The notes beneath the pieces are model-generated. The model was not told the origin of the DNA. It saw only the letters and a program-made list of their open reading frames with translations, and did not search any database. Shown piece by piece: positions 1 to 11,684 of a stretch of DNA of 64,000 bases. Made by a program: the position numbers and the translations under genes. Source of the stretch: Sclerotinia nivalis (lineage: Eukaryota; Ascomycota; Leotiomycetes; Helotiales; Sclerotiniaceae). Location of the stretch: contig JAPEIS010000004.1 in NCBI GenBank assembly GCA_029531795.1, positions 806,001 to 870,000 of the forward strand, in the 5' to 3' direction. The first letter of the stretch is position 1; each line of letters opens with the position of its first letter.

Positions 1-656
1 GAAGAGGTTCTTTAGAACACAACACTCTTCTGCTTCCCAATCAATTTATTTTTGCCTCTTTCTATTTCATTCTAGCTTATCATTCCAACACTCACGGATT
101 TCATCACATTTGAATTGATTTCCTTGAATCAAGTACCGATCGCCCGTACAACCGCACACCATTCATTCACTTATTTCACCTCTGGTCTACAGGCGTTTCC
201 ACGTACCTCCTACGGTAGCCTTGCTTATTGATTTAGCGATTGGATTGCCTGGAAACACTAGTTCTCGTAAGCTAACCTCCATTTTACTACTTACATGACA
301 TTCCCTCTCCACATCCTCTCCTCTATTCCTCCCACATACACATCAACCATCAACCATCAACCATCAACACAATAACAATTCCTACGATAAATAACTTTTC
401 ATAATAGATCAAAAGAATATTCCTTTATTCTTTGATCGGTTCTTCCAATATTGATCCTTCGATCCTTCGAAGATAGAATCCCTCTCCAAAGTAACTGATT
501 TTCATCCCAAGATAGTTGAGTAAGTCGATTCTTGAGGAAGCTCCGCTCACAACTCTCACACTCTCCCTTGCACGTCACCGCTCTCTACAATATCATCATT
601 TATCGTTGGATATTTACTGACAACGATACTTTTCAATAGTCTTGATAAATTCAATC
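1..656 (+). promoter_or_regulatory. Upstream region and leader of the NBR1-like gene
   Basis: No ORF with coding character is visible. The stretch is pyrimidine-rich, as is usual for leaders of filamentous fungi, with a CT-rich run at about 545-585 shortly before the start codon. A short tandem array of the heptamer CATCAAC (four copies) lies at 341-368. The promoter and 5' UTR of the downstream gene are presumed to be here; I cannot place a transcription start. Confidence 0.5.
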
Positions 657-3505
657 ATGGCGTCGATCACAGCACCAACTCCAGATACTCTGGTTACCCT
701 CAAGATTAATATTGAGGGTAGCAATAGAAGATTCAAGCTTCCACTTCGTGATCTTGGTGCTAGTACTCTCCCCGATAAGGTATGTGATAACGACAATCTA
801 TCTATAAACAAGGCTCCACGATTCTTCAAACATACCACCCTGTTTAATCACGATATATCTTGATAATCATTTGAAAATATAACTAATCATGATCATTTAC
901 ATAGCTTCGTTATCTTCTTGCCATCCCTCCAACCTCCGAGGCTATCTTCGAGAGATACTCCGATAGCGCTGCTGCTTTCATCGTCCTCGATTCGACCAAT
1001 CCTTCGGTTTACAAACAATTGTATCGTGCTGCCAAGGCTAAGCTTAAGCTTAGACTCAAGGTTACCATCAAGGACAAATTGCCAGTCATGCCAAAGCCAG
1101 CAACCGTCGAGGACGAAGAGCCAACTCCTGCCAAGATTGTTGAAGAAAAAGATATGCACACCTCCGAATCAGCAATGCCTACATCAGGATACTCCGGATC
1201 TTCCAAGCCCAGAGAAGTTGCCGAGAAAGAGAAGGTAGACATAGTCGTCGATCCTTTTGCTTCCATGCAAAAGAACTTAGATGAGTTGGCTCTTGGTCTC
1301 GGTGCTTACAAAACACAGCTAGAACTCGCCTCAAGTTCAGGCCCAAGCCTTATACCAATTGCTCCATTCTCCACTGACAGAGTCTTTCAAGAAGAAAGAA
1401 ATAACCAAGTAGACGACTCCGAGGCTTCTCTCCCTAAGCCTGCAGCACGTCCCAAGTCACCAGCTCCTGTTTCCGGCAATTTCGCCGTTTACTGTAACAG
1501 CTGCAGTGTACCTATTCTAGGTATACACTATCATTGCAGCACCTGTGATGATGGTGATTTCGACTTGTGCCCAGATTGTAATGATGCTGGAATCACTTGC
1601 CATGGTGATCATTGGTTGATCAAACGCATCGTTGATAAAGGCAAATACATTCACAGCACAACCGAGAAACTCGCCCCTAAACAATTTTCGGCTTACAGTC
1701 CTATCGCACCTAAGCCACCCCAATATTCCGCCTCTCAAACTACCTTGGTCGCTCCTGCAGTCGAAGAGAAGGTACCTGTTCCTACTCGCACTTGCAACAG
1801 CTGCATCTTGGAATTGTCCGAGGACAGATTCGTCACTTGCACCGACTGTGATGATTTTGACTTGTGTATCCCATGCCATCTATCCTTGAAGCATGGTCAC
1901 AACCCTAAGCATGCTTTCGCTTTCGTGGATGAGGATGCCAACCACAGCCCTGTCGCTCATGCTCTTCTCGCCCCAGGCCGAAACACCGCTCACGCCGCTG
2001 TTTGTGATGGATGTGACAAATACATCTTTGGTGTTCGTCATAAGTGCCTCGACTGCCCAGATTGGGATTACTGCGATTCATGCATTGCAAATGCTAGCTT
2101 CATTCACCCTCAACACAGATTTGTACCTCTCTACGAATCTATCAGCAGCACTGGTGCTCGACAACAAGTTGCCAAGGTTCGTCACCATGGAATTTTCTGT
2201 GATGGACCTCTTTGCAATCACAATGGTGGCTCCATGAACGCTTATATCACTGGAGATCGTTACAAGTGTGCTGTCTGCCACGATACCGATTTCTGTGCTT
2301 GCTGCGAAGCCAGTCCATCCAATCCACACAATAAGACTCATCCTCTTATCAAATTCAAGACACCTGTTCGCAACGTTAGCGTTACTACCCTTGGTGATCA
2401 CCCAAATGGTAAACCTATGGCACCAATGGGTGATCGTCGCCCTGACAATCAAACCACTTCCAAGGCAACCGAGACCACACCAGCTCAATCCACCAATGCT
2501 GCAACACAAGTTCAAACAGTTGCTGAGGTCAAGCCTACTGAAGTCAAGACCGAGGAGCCAATCAAGGTTGAGGAGGCTGTTACGGTCGAGGAAGCTGCCA
2601 AGGAACTTCCAGCACCTGTTGAAGAGGAATTGATTGCACACTTCGTTCGTGATGCAGTTGCTGATGGTACCATCATGACACCAAACTCAGTCTTTGAACA
2701 AACCTGGTATCTCCGAAATGGTGGTAAGACATCTTGGCCTGCAGGATGTAGCGTTAGATTTGTTGGTGGTGATAACATGTGTGCTGTTGATCCTGAACAC
2801 CCAGCCAGCGTACATGAACTTGTCAGCGCTGCTGAGAGCACAACTTGCTATACCGAGGTTGCTCCAGGTCAAGAATACGGTTTCACTGTTTTGATGAGAA
2901 CTCCTAACCGTGCCGGTAACTTCATCTCATACTGGCGTCTTACTACTCCTACTGGTGAGAAATTTGGTCACAGACTTTGGTGTGACATTACTGTCAATGA
3001 GCCAGCTCCAGTTATCAAGGAAGAACCAAAGGAAGAACCAAGAGAAGTAGTTTCACTTTCTTCCATCAGCGATATGATTCAGCGTTCTGTTGATGAGAAG
3101 GCTGCCAAGATTCAAGCCGTCGAGGTTGAAGCCGCCAAGAATGAAGTCGCTCAAGTTGAAGCTGCCAAGGTTGAAGTCGCCCAAGTCGAAGCTGCCAAGG
3201 TTGAAGTCGCCCAAGTCGAAGCCGAATGTAACGATGACGCAGCATCCACCAAGGCTGAGGGTAGTCAAATGATCTTCCCTAAGCTCGATAAGGAATCTCC
3301 AATCTCCAGTATCCACCAGGAGGCTCAACAAGCACCAGAAGATGTTCCAGCTTCTGAGGAAATCTTCAATGATGACTTTGAGGAGTTCAATCAAAACTTT
3401 GATGATGAGGCTGATGATGGATTCATGACTGATGAGGAGTATGATATTCTCGATGCTAGTGATGAGGAATACCTCGCCGAGCAGGAGTCAGTATCCAAGA
3501 AATAA
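657..3505 (+). CDS. NBR1: NBR1-like selective autophagy receptor (PB1, four ZZ fingers, FW domain)
   Basis: Two exons, 657-779 and 905-3505, intron 780-904 (GTATGT...TAG); 907 residues. The start is the ATG at 657; splicing restores a continuous PB1-like domain (residues ~8-95). Four ZZ-type zinc fingers follow at ~236-285, 336-380, 406-455 and 468-530, each with paired CxxC motifs (CNSC, CTDC, CDGC, CAVC). Then comes an FW (four-tryptophan) domain at ~615-738 with W in QTWYLRN, SWPAG, YWRL and LWCD. The tail carries three copies of a 10-residue unit, VEAAKVEVAQ, encoded by 30-bp repeats at 3124-3213, and an acidic end with EEYDIL, a possible Atg8-interacting motif at ~residue 884. Nbr1 proteins deliver cargo to the vacuole through Atg8 or vesicle routes. 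The family call is firm; the Atg8 motif is inference. Confidence 0.9.
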
Positions 3506-4922
3506 ACGAATCACCCAGGAAATTGTATTAGGGTGAAGATCATTACATAAGTAAATGGAAAGGACGTGGATGAATATGGCGATGGGAATGGGGATGGATT
3601 ATCACGAATAAGGCAGGCGTAAGATTGACACACAAATAAGCTCTGGATAGCGGATGGATCAAGGGAATTGGGTGGAGCTTTTGGGGTTTTTTTACTTGAC
3701 TTATTTTGTCAGAAAGGAAATGGATCTATCTCACTCGTTGCTTTTTAATTACGTTTTCCTTTGGGCTTTTTCTTTTATTTTTCTTTTACTTCTTTCAATC
3801 ATGTGAGAATATTTTTCGTCAAGGAAGATTTCACACAGTGATTGATTAGTGGTTGTGGTTAAGGTGGTGCTTTGCTATCAGGGTAGGAATAATCTGTTAA
3901 GGAAAGAAATGATCATTTAAATTAAAAAATCTCTCCGCTCAGATATTTTGTTGTGATATGAGGTAATAAAGTGATGTGGTAATGTGACGATATGATAATT
4001 GATTGTGATTGATGAAAATGAAGATGGTGATGGTGATGGTGATAGTGGCGAGTTGAGTTGAGGATGTAAACAGGGGAATGGAAACCGAGCAAGCGAGCAA
4101 GAAGAAGAGAATATCATGAAGTTATGATAGATATACAAATGGGGCAGGGTATAATGTAATAGAAAAACTAAACCTAAATCTCTAGGAGATAATCAATCCT
4201 TTCACATCAAAAAATACAGTTTCAATTCCAATGCAAACGCAAACGTATCAGCTTCAGCATCAGCTTCAGCCTCTTGATTTGGATTGGGTATTACAGTTAA
4301 TCTTTAATTGGGTATTTGCATAAATGATAATAATGTTATTTGGGACGGATTTTTTGTTTGTTTGTTTGTTTGTTGGCTAAAGTAGGGGAAGAGGGGAAAG
4401 GAAAAGAGGGGAAATTGATATTGATATTGATATTATTAATATATATAGTGCTCTATGCTCTGTGGTTTGGGGGTGCAGGAGGTGTGTGTTGATACACGAT
4501 TTCTTACTCTGGCAGCTAAAGCTTTCGGATCTGAGCTCTACTGTGGATTTCAGAGGTGATTTTTATCTTTGTTGGGATGTTGGTAGGTGGTGAGTGATGT
4601 TGTGTTGTTCCTTTTGTTGTTGGATTTTGTTGTTATTGTGATGATGAGATTAGGTTGTTGGATTTTGTTGTTGGGTTTTGTTGCTAATGTGATGATGAGA
4701 TGAGGTTGTTGATTTAATTGCCAATAGTTCCACTTCTCATTCTAGTGGTTAGATCTTCTAGGACTGAATTCTTCAGTGTATTTCAGTGTATTTTCTACAT
4801 CTGATAGCAAGCTACTTGAGTAGTAGGTAGTGATATTATTCTTTTGTAATGCTTCCGCTAATGTGAAATGTTGAGGTTAGGTTGTTGATTTAGTTGCCGA
4901 TACTCAGATAGACGCATACAAG
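3506..4922. other. Gene-poor spacer with simple repeats
   Basis: No credible gene. It holds the 3' UTR of the NBR1-like gene and the leader of the BTB gene. Simple repeats include (GATGGT) copies near 4025-4042, (TTTG)n at about 4353-4374 and (TTGATA)n at 4415-4434. A diverged ~51-bp direct repeat occurs at 4622-4659 and 4673-4710, with a third partial copy at 4857-4902 whose core is AGGTTGTTGATTTA. Confidence 0.6.
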
Positions 4923-5588
4923 ATGTCAATATCCGAGAACTCAGATTCACACGAACAAGCTCTGTCAGCTCCAGTAGCAAGCCGATCCATCACCCTTCAA
5001 GTGGGAGAACGACGCTTCATCACCACATTCGAAACTCTTACAAGCGAAAGCGCCTTCTTCGCAGCACTATTATCCGGACGCTGGAATAACACAGAAGCAG
5101 ATGGTTCCTATTTCATCGACGCAGATCCGGACCTCTTCTCTCACATCCTACGGTATCTCCGCCGGGGCATCCCTCCTCTTTTCTACAACCACACAAAAGG
5201 CCATGATCACGCTCTCTACCACACACTTCTGCAAGAAGTGAAATATTTCCAAATCCACCGATTGGAGAAATGGTTACAGGATAAAAAATATCTCTCTGCG
5301 GTGAAACTCAAATGTTCAGTACGTGAACTAGACGGTTTGTGGTGGGAAGGTAAAGGGCAGAGTGAATTTTTCGAAGAGTTTCGGACGGTTTGTCGCACGA
5401 AGAAGGTGTATGTTTGTCCAAGGGGAATTTCGGTTCATAGGGGTAATCCGAGGGCGTGTGGGAGGCAGTGTGCGAATGCGCAGGGGGATGAGGGGAATGA
5501 GTATGAGGATGAGCAGATTTGGAATTTGGTGGTTGTGAGGAGGCAGGTTGTTGTTGATTGGGTGGCGTGTTTGAAGGGTTTGGATTAG
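4923..5588 (+). CDS. BTB/POZ (T1-type) domain protein
   Basis: Single-exon gene of 221 residues. Residues ~20-110 form a BTB fold of the potassium-channel-tetramerisation (KCTD/T1) type: a start strand ITLQVGERRF, then TLTSESAFFAALLSGRW, the signature DADPDLFSHILRYLRRG, and the closing helix LLQEVKYFQIHRLEKWL. Family members mostly oligomerise and often recruit Cullin-3; no catalytic domain is present. The C-terminal half (~115-221) has no recognised domain and contains several cysteines. The ATG at 4923 directly precedes the domain and follows a CT-poor leader. Substrate and partner are unknown. Confidence 0.8.
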   Translation: MSISENSDSHEQALSAPVASRSITLQVGERRFITTFETLTSESAFFAALLSGRWNNTEADGSYFIDADPDLFSHILRYLRRGIPPLFYNHTKGHDHALYHTLLQEVKYFQIHRLEKWLQDKKYLSAVKLKCSVRELDGLWWEGKGQSEFFEEFRTVCRTKKVYVCPRGISVHRGNPRACGRQCANAQGDEGNEYEDEQIWNLVVVRRQVVVDWVACLKGLD

Positions 5589-6169
5589 GGATTTACGCGA
5601 GTAAGGATGGTTGGGTTAGAGAATGGTTGCGATCAGGTTATTATTGTTAATGGATTGTGTGTGTACTGTATTTTATGTCGTATCTTCTCTCACACAGTCT
5701 TAGATTGATACAGGACTTTAATGAAACGATCAATCATTCAATTAACCTTATGCACGTCGTACTGTAAAAGAGGTAGGTCGAGATACGTGCGTCCCGATAG
5801 CACGCTGCGAGGGGGAATAGGATACGAATTGATCAGATTATATTATATAAATTTCGAATAATAGAACTAATGTGAATAACAATAGATTGGGATTGTATAT
5901 AATAGGTATGCAAAAAGATTAATGAAAAACGATTGATTATTCTAGAAGGGAAAATGAAGCCTTCTTATATTTAACTACGAAGGATCATGTGACCTAATGC
6001 CCATGAACTAGTTACGTATGTGGCCCTAGCAATCCAACTTTCTCACAGTACCAAGATATGGTAATCTCAACATACGCTCACTAGAAATAACCATTACCCT
6101 CACCTTGAGAATAACCTCATCCCCCTACTTTCGTCTATGTAACACCACAACCACCATACATCACACATT
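5589..6169. other. Convergent 3' intergenic region
   Basis: Lies between the plus-strand BTB gene and the minus-strand kinase-relic gene, so it should hold both 3' UTRs. No ORF or structured element is supported. The segment 5820-5950 is AT-rich. Confidence 0.5.
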
Positions 6170-7274
6170 CTACTCACCCCTCACCTCTCTCCCCCAAGCA
6201 ACCAAAAACATCTCCCTCAATTCCACCCCATCAAACTCCACCCCATCCAAAACCCCCAAACCCGCCGCCCTAGCCAAAAGACCTGCTCCACCCACCCCAG
6301 CACCAATAATTCCACCCACAGCCGCACCTCCCATAGCCACACTTTGACACCAGGCAAAAATACTCCCTGCTTCAACAAGACCTATACTCGATTGCCATGC
6401 TGCGGCTGCGGAGCCAGCGACGGGACCTGCGGCTGAAAAGCCAACTACGCCGAGGACTGGGACGACCGCGATGGATGCAGCTGTTATGAGGCCTCCGATG
6501 ACTTGGAAACTAAATCGATAAGGGTGCTTTTTGATGTAGTTTCCGATTCCTGGTTGGAGAGTGGTTAGATGTTTATTTTGTTTCAAGCGAACGTAAAGAT
6601 TCTTAACAGAAAAGGGAAAATGAAGAACAGGGAAATACGAGGTAGATAGATAAATCAAAGGGATAAATAAAGATAAACCACGAACCTTTCTCTTTCTCAC
6701 TCAAAATCAACATTTCCTTTAGGAACCCCGGACACCAGCATGCCAAAATCCTCGGAGTAAGTGGTGAATTCCAGAAATCCTCAGGAAATTTTCCAGTGGC
6801 AATGCGATTCTGAATTACGCCCTCGAGCTCTGTATTTTCACTCTCATCTATTTCATCTGCATCATGAAAAAGTGGATGACCCGCGCAAACCTCATACAAA
6901 ATACTACCTAGAGCGAAAAGTTTCGCGCGGGCGATTTTTTCTTCATCCGTAGTAAGTCGGGCTGAAATGACTTCGGGAAGTTGATAGCGTGGTGGATACA
7001 GCTGGATTGCTGATTTTGGGGAGGTTTGTTGGTTTTGGAATAAGTTCTCTGCGGATCCGTCTTTGTTGAGGAGAATATCGAAATTGCGGATTTCAGTATG
7101 AGGTGATGATTTTGTATCTGGATCTGGATTTGGATCTGGGGAGAATAGTTTCTGGATTGCGTTTGCCCATTTGGTGTGGAGGTCGGATGGGGGATTGAGA
7201 TTGGGTTCCTCGTCTTTTTTTTCGTCGATGCGTGGTAGGCGGACTCTGCATATTGCTCGCTTGGATGCTGCCAT
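6170..7274 (-). CDS. Kinase-relic protein fused to an IFI6/IFI27-like membrane domain
   Basis: Two exons on the minus strand, 7274-6686 and 6549-6170; intron 6685-6550 ends in CTAAC...CCAG. The join (EKEKGIGNYIKKH) keeps frame and gives 322 residues. Residues ~60-185 resemble part of a protein kinase: NFDILLNKDGS looks like the N-x-LL-x-x-D-G stretch after the catalytic loop, and LFALGSILYEVCAGH matches subdomain IX. The N-lobe, HRD and DFG motifs are absent, so catalysis is unlikely. Residues ~205-300 are glycine/alanine-rich and hydrophobic (VVPVLGVVGFSAAGPVAGS, FAWCQSVAMGGAAVGG), the pattern of the interferon-induced 6-16 family, whose animal members sit in internal membranes. The role in fungi is unknown. 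The start is the only ATG upstream of the kinase-like part. Confidence 0.72.
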
Positions 7275-7800
7275 TTTGTTGTTGTTTATATGTATTTTGG
7301 GATTATCGAAATGAAGATAATATTGATGTTAAGGGGTCTCTCTGGGAGGCCTAGGCGTTTTAAATGGAGGGTGTTGATCAGAAGATTAGATGAAGTATAT
7401 GACATTCCAGAATCTGTAGTAAAAGATCACACGATCAATTCTACTTCGAAGGTAATCTGGATGATATGAAAGTAAAAGGATTGATGGGATAAGTTGTCTC
7501 TTGTAGACTTTCTTAGAGCGGTGACGTGATATTAGTGGCTGGAGCTGATGCGGGGGTTAGTTTTGCATTCCTGAAAGACTTTCTACCCCGCTTATTATTA
7601 TTGGATGATGTAAATCGAGGGCTAGATGTACACGTATTGTTGTGTAGCCTAGATGTAACATCCCATATGTAGTGTAACTATAGCGACGGGAAATGTCAGG
7701 AATTAGCGGGAATATACATGGAGGTCAAATAGAAAGCAATCAAGTGATGAAGCAATCAAATAATCAAGTAGAATCTATTCTCAAACGAAAATCATCCGTT
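7275..7800. other. Upstream spacer of the kinase-relic gene
   Basis: No ORF of coding quality. It includes the presumed promoter of the minus-strand gene starting at 7274. Base composition changes abruptly to strong AT-richness after about 7800. Confidence 0.4.
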
Positions 7801-8590
7801 TACTTTTAGATAGTATTTAAATATCTATTATCTATATTTACTAGATAAGATAAATAAATAATAATAGATTAAAAATATAATTCAAAATTCAAAAATAGTA
7901 TTATAAAATATAATTATAAAGCTTTTAGATTTATATAATCAAACTAATCCGAGATTATATCTACTAAATAATAAATATTATTTCAATTCGTTAGTCTATT
8001 AGATTATATTAAACAGCGACTATACTATTTGTAAATATATAACAAAACTTCTTAAAGGTCTAATAAGTAGTTCTTTAATGTTTCCAGTTAATTATATTTG
8101 AACAACTTCAAAATCTACATTTAACAACCAGTCGTCCCAAGTCTTTTAATCAATGATAGTGTATTATATAATGAATTAGCAGCCATACAATCTTTTCATT
8201 CACGTACTGCAACGAAACGTCTTCAAAATCTACAGAATAGCAGACTAAAATACATTGACCATTCATAGCCCAGCTTGTTCGGAATTAGCGGCTGTATTGC
8301 AATCTCACTTTTGTAGATATACAACAAAACCTTTTGAATGTCTAATAGATAATCATCTGAAGTGTTCCGTCTTGGTGAAGGGTTACAGCCATATAGCTTT
8401 CCAGAGATCCTATCAGCTGAATAACACCCTCAAATCAACTTACCACTCATAGCGCGAAGTATCCAGAATTAGCGATTGTATTGCAATCTCACTTTGTAAT
8501 TATACAGCAAACCTTTCTAAAGGCCTGATGGGTAATCATCCGAAGATTTCTGAGGGTTTTCAGTCAAGTTAGCTTAGTGAATGTATGCGT
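7800..8590. repeat. AT-rich, degenerate tandem repeat block
   Basis: A strongly AT-rich stretch with imperfect repeated units. The clearest pair starts GAATTAGCGGCTGTATTGCA at about 8282 and GAATTAGCGATTGTATTGCA at about 8465, a period of about 184 bp. Both continue with a shared AATCTCACTTT, an AACAAAACCTT/AGCAAACCTTT stretch and a TAATCATC(T/C)GAAG stretch. Weaker earlier copies are visible near 8035-8110 and 8172. Differences are mostly C/T and G/A. It reads as an old repeat relic affected by RIP-like mutation; I cannot assign a transposon family. Confidence 0.55.
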
Positions 8591-9480
8591 TGAGATTGAA
8601 TAACTATTGGTTTTATGGATAGTTTGATTGTAAGTTGTTTGAATTATTCTTGCTATTGTGGTTGTCATCGTTTAAGTTGTAAAATAGCGTATAGTAGACT
8701 ATGCTTTTTATCATCGTTCTGCTCGCCAAAAATGCCGAAGAAAGGAAATGAAATTTGAAGGGGTGTGTGAAATGCTATACAGATCCATTTCACTGAGGAG
8801 GACAAGACTCAACACCTGTACGCGGTGTCCTCTACGAACCTCCAGCTCTTTTATTTAATTATTAGAGTCTGCAGAGCTAAGTTTGAGTCATTTGATGGAG
8901 TCGTGGTGATTGGAAGAGGAAGAGGCACCCGATCGCGATGTTTTTTGCCTCCGAGTTGGCTGATGGCAAAGGCCAGATCTCGGTTTTTTGACAGTTGCAT
9001 TATCGGATTGTGCTTTCTACAATACTACTTTTATTACGAAACAGAGGACAACACCATCATCTACGACAATATACCACAAAATCATCTCCAAGATCCCTCT
9101 GGGGCATCGGGCGCGATTTATCAAATTCGGTTTTAAGGTTCAGGCCTTACCTCTTTCGATTCGAATCAAAACAACAACAATTCATATACTTGGAGGAGCT
9201 GCGTGGAACGACCCGAGCTAATGACGTATCTGCCATAGAATTCGGTGGAGGATATACTATATACAGGATTGGGGTATTTTGTAGAATCAATATCCCTATG
9301 GTTTAGAGGGTTCTATGAAGTCGATATTAGGCAAGGTATGACCGTTGGGAAGTTACGAACAGGACAAAGAGTTGATGTGAAGGAAGGTTGTTTGGATTTG
9401 ATTGATAGAGGGATCGGATTTGGAAAATTATGAGTGTAATGCTTTGATTGGTATTTTTATCTTTATATGCGATGCCGTAT
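8591..9480 (+). other. Overlapping short ORFs, possible gene relic
   Basis: Three overlapping plus-strand reading frames (8825-9136, 8995-9306, 9245-9433) have fairly normal amino-acid composition, for example ending ...YETEDNTIIYDNIP... in the first frame and FYEVDIRQGMTVGKL in the last. They cannot be joined with convincing splice sites and match no family I recognise. They may be fragments of a decayed gene or chance ORFs. Confidence 0.2.
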
Positions 9481-11684
9481 AGAGGTCGGGCTTTGCTCCC
9501 CAGTATTAGTTTTCACTTCCTCTATCAAAAATATATACAAACCTATATGCTATTTAGATAGCACTACCCATAGCCATCTGTTAAGAGCTCGATTGAGCTC
9601 TTAACCGTCCTAGATAGTCTTTGACTCAGTGTGGACGTTAATTAAATCAATCAATCCATTTCACTGACAATCAGATCCAAGAGCAAAGAAACAGAATACC
9701 ATATGTTCCTTCTCGGTTCGTTTTTGTCCTAGGATATCATACTCGAGTCAAAACTACTCAACTTCACTCGATTTATAAACTCCATGTTCACCCAAATTAC
9801 ATATCGATACCGTATTGTTCACCAGATATTCTATTTTAATCCTCCCAAACCTGCACATCCTATCCTTTTATTCCTTCTCTTTCCTCCTTATTTCAAACTT
9901 CCATATCAAATCTCAATAACTCTCCTCTATGCACGACGCACCTCTTATATTCACCAGCCAAATAGGTCCAAGTGTAAGTGCAAGTGTAAATATATTATTC
10001 ACCAACCCCAATTCACAACACCCCTCTTCTCCCTTTACCCTAGCGCGCAACTTCTACTCGCAAATTTTCAAACACGAATATTTAAACGACGCCTCTTCAT
10101 CCTAGACTCTTCTTCAGCCCAACACCAGAATTCCTTTTGGCAAAATAATTCAGGAGAGTCCGTTGTGCGCTATACACGCAATTTATAATAAGTATTACAT
10201 AGCATAGAGAGTTGGTAGTTGTGTGATATTGATCCGTGTGAGATACGAGATAAATACTTGCAATTTTCATCTCAAACCGATGAGAAAGGCTTCCGCTGCT
10301 GTTTATATATAAATCATTTGTCATTGGCGACTGAGATTGAAGTCTGAGTATTGTCGTTTACTCTAACATCGCACTTTACAATATTTAAACAAAAACTCAA
10401 TACATGTATACACCCATCCAAATCTTGCGAAAAGAACTCTCATTTTCAAATTTAAAAGTTGTACTCTTACCGATCCAAATTGTTGAATTGGACAACGACA
10501 TCTGTGGTGGATTCATAGAATTTCCAGATCACACTTTCTGACCTCCCAAACTTCAAATCCTGTACTCTTTATATCTTCTTTTCCCCACTTCCCTTCTATC
10601 TTTTACAATTCATTCACCTCCATTATCATCTACCTCTGCCTCTTTAGGCCGAACTTACATTCGCTTCCCTCCCCCCTTCTCTCTCCCCTTCCCCCCTCCC
10701 ACCCCATTTCATTCCCTTCTCTCATTGCCCCTTTCCTTCCCCATTTTCTCCTCACCCTCTCACAAAAAAAGTCACCTCAACCCCCATTCACTTCCCTCTC
10801 ACTCATCAACCAAACCCCAAAACACCACAATATCAACACAACGACACAAAATTTAGACTGTTGCGTTGCTATTTGCACACAGATAACGATCCACCTTTTC
10901 GATAATTCCATAAGAAATCTCCATTAAAGATAAATAATAATGATTCAAACTAGGTATTTACTTATAAAACTATTTCACTCGAAAATTCCAACTCACTAGA
11001 AATTCCGACCTAGATAAAAAGATACGAAAATAAAAGCAAGAATCTCCCCGACCAAATATACCTTTCCATTCCCACAACAACAACATAACAAAAACATTCC
11101 CCTCCCATCATCATCATTCCAAACATCCATCACACCTTCCTTGTACTAAATAAACGAGACGAGACACAAAGAGGAAAAAGGAGCTTTCTTCTATACAACG
11201 CAAACCACGTAAGATAAGCTCACACCATACTTTAGTAAAAATCAAAACACACATCATCAGTGCAGCATCTAACATCTAATATTTCTTCTCGCTAGTCTCA
11301 TTTCTGCTTTTCCTGAGTCTGTAATCTACACTCCTTTTATCTGGGTAAGTCCTCAGCACAATGGGTTTAAGTCCATGTAGGCTTTTGCTTTTTCAACGTG
11401 CTGTATTTACTTCTCGTGACATGATTTGGAGCACTTGGATGTTGGTGAAGATTTATCTCGCTAGAGAATTTGATGAAAGGGGCTAGGAGAAATGCCTAGC
11501 ATCCGTCCTGGATTGTAAAATTTGACTTAAAATTTTCTTCTATATATTAGCCCATATACTCCTGTGCCGTCTATATAGCCCATCTAATCTATTCTAATCT
11601 AGTCTAATCAAATCTACTCTATTGCCCAATTATATACCAACGAAGTCTCTTTTCCTCGTTTCTCACAAGTTCCCCCAAAAATCA
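9481..11684. other. Pyrimidine-rich intergenic region without a supported gene
   Basis: About 2.2 kb downstream of the thioesterase-like gene. The plus strand has long C/T tracts (about 10550-10800, with runs such as CCCCTTCCCCCCTCCC) followed by A/C-rich DNA, the usual look of a fungal promoter plus 5' UTR reading rightward. A consensus donor, TCTGG|GTAAGT, lies at 11340-11350. No long ORF follows; only a 41-codon ORF at 11361-11486 is present. A non-coding transcript or a gene with unseen small exons is possible. Confidence 0.35.

Noticed and set aside
2078..2641. 187-codon antisense ORF inside the NBR1-like gene
   Set aside because: Shadow of the coding strand; the sense frame has unmistakable ZZ and FW motifs.
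9784..10188. 134-codon plus-strand ORF
   Set aside because: Low-complexity translation of pyrimidine-rich DNA, no ATG context or family similarity.
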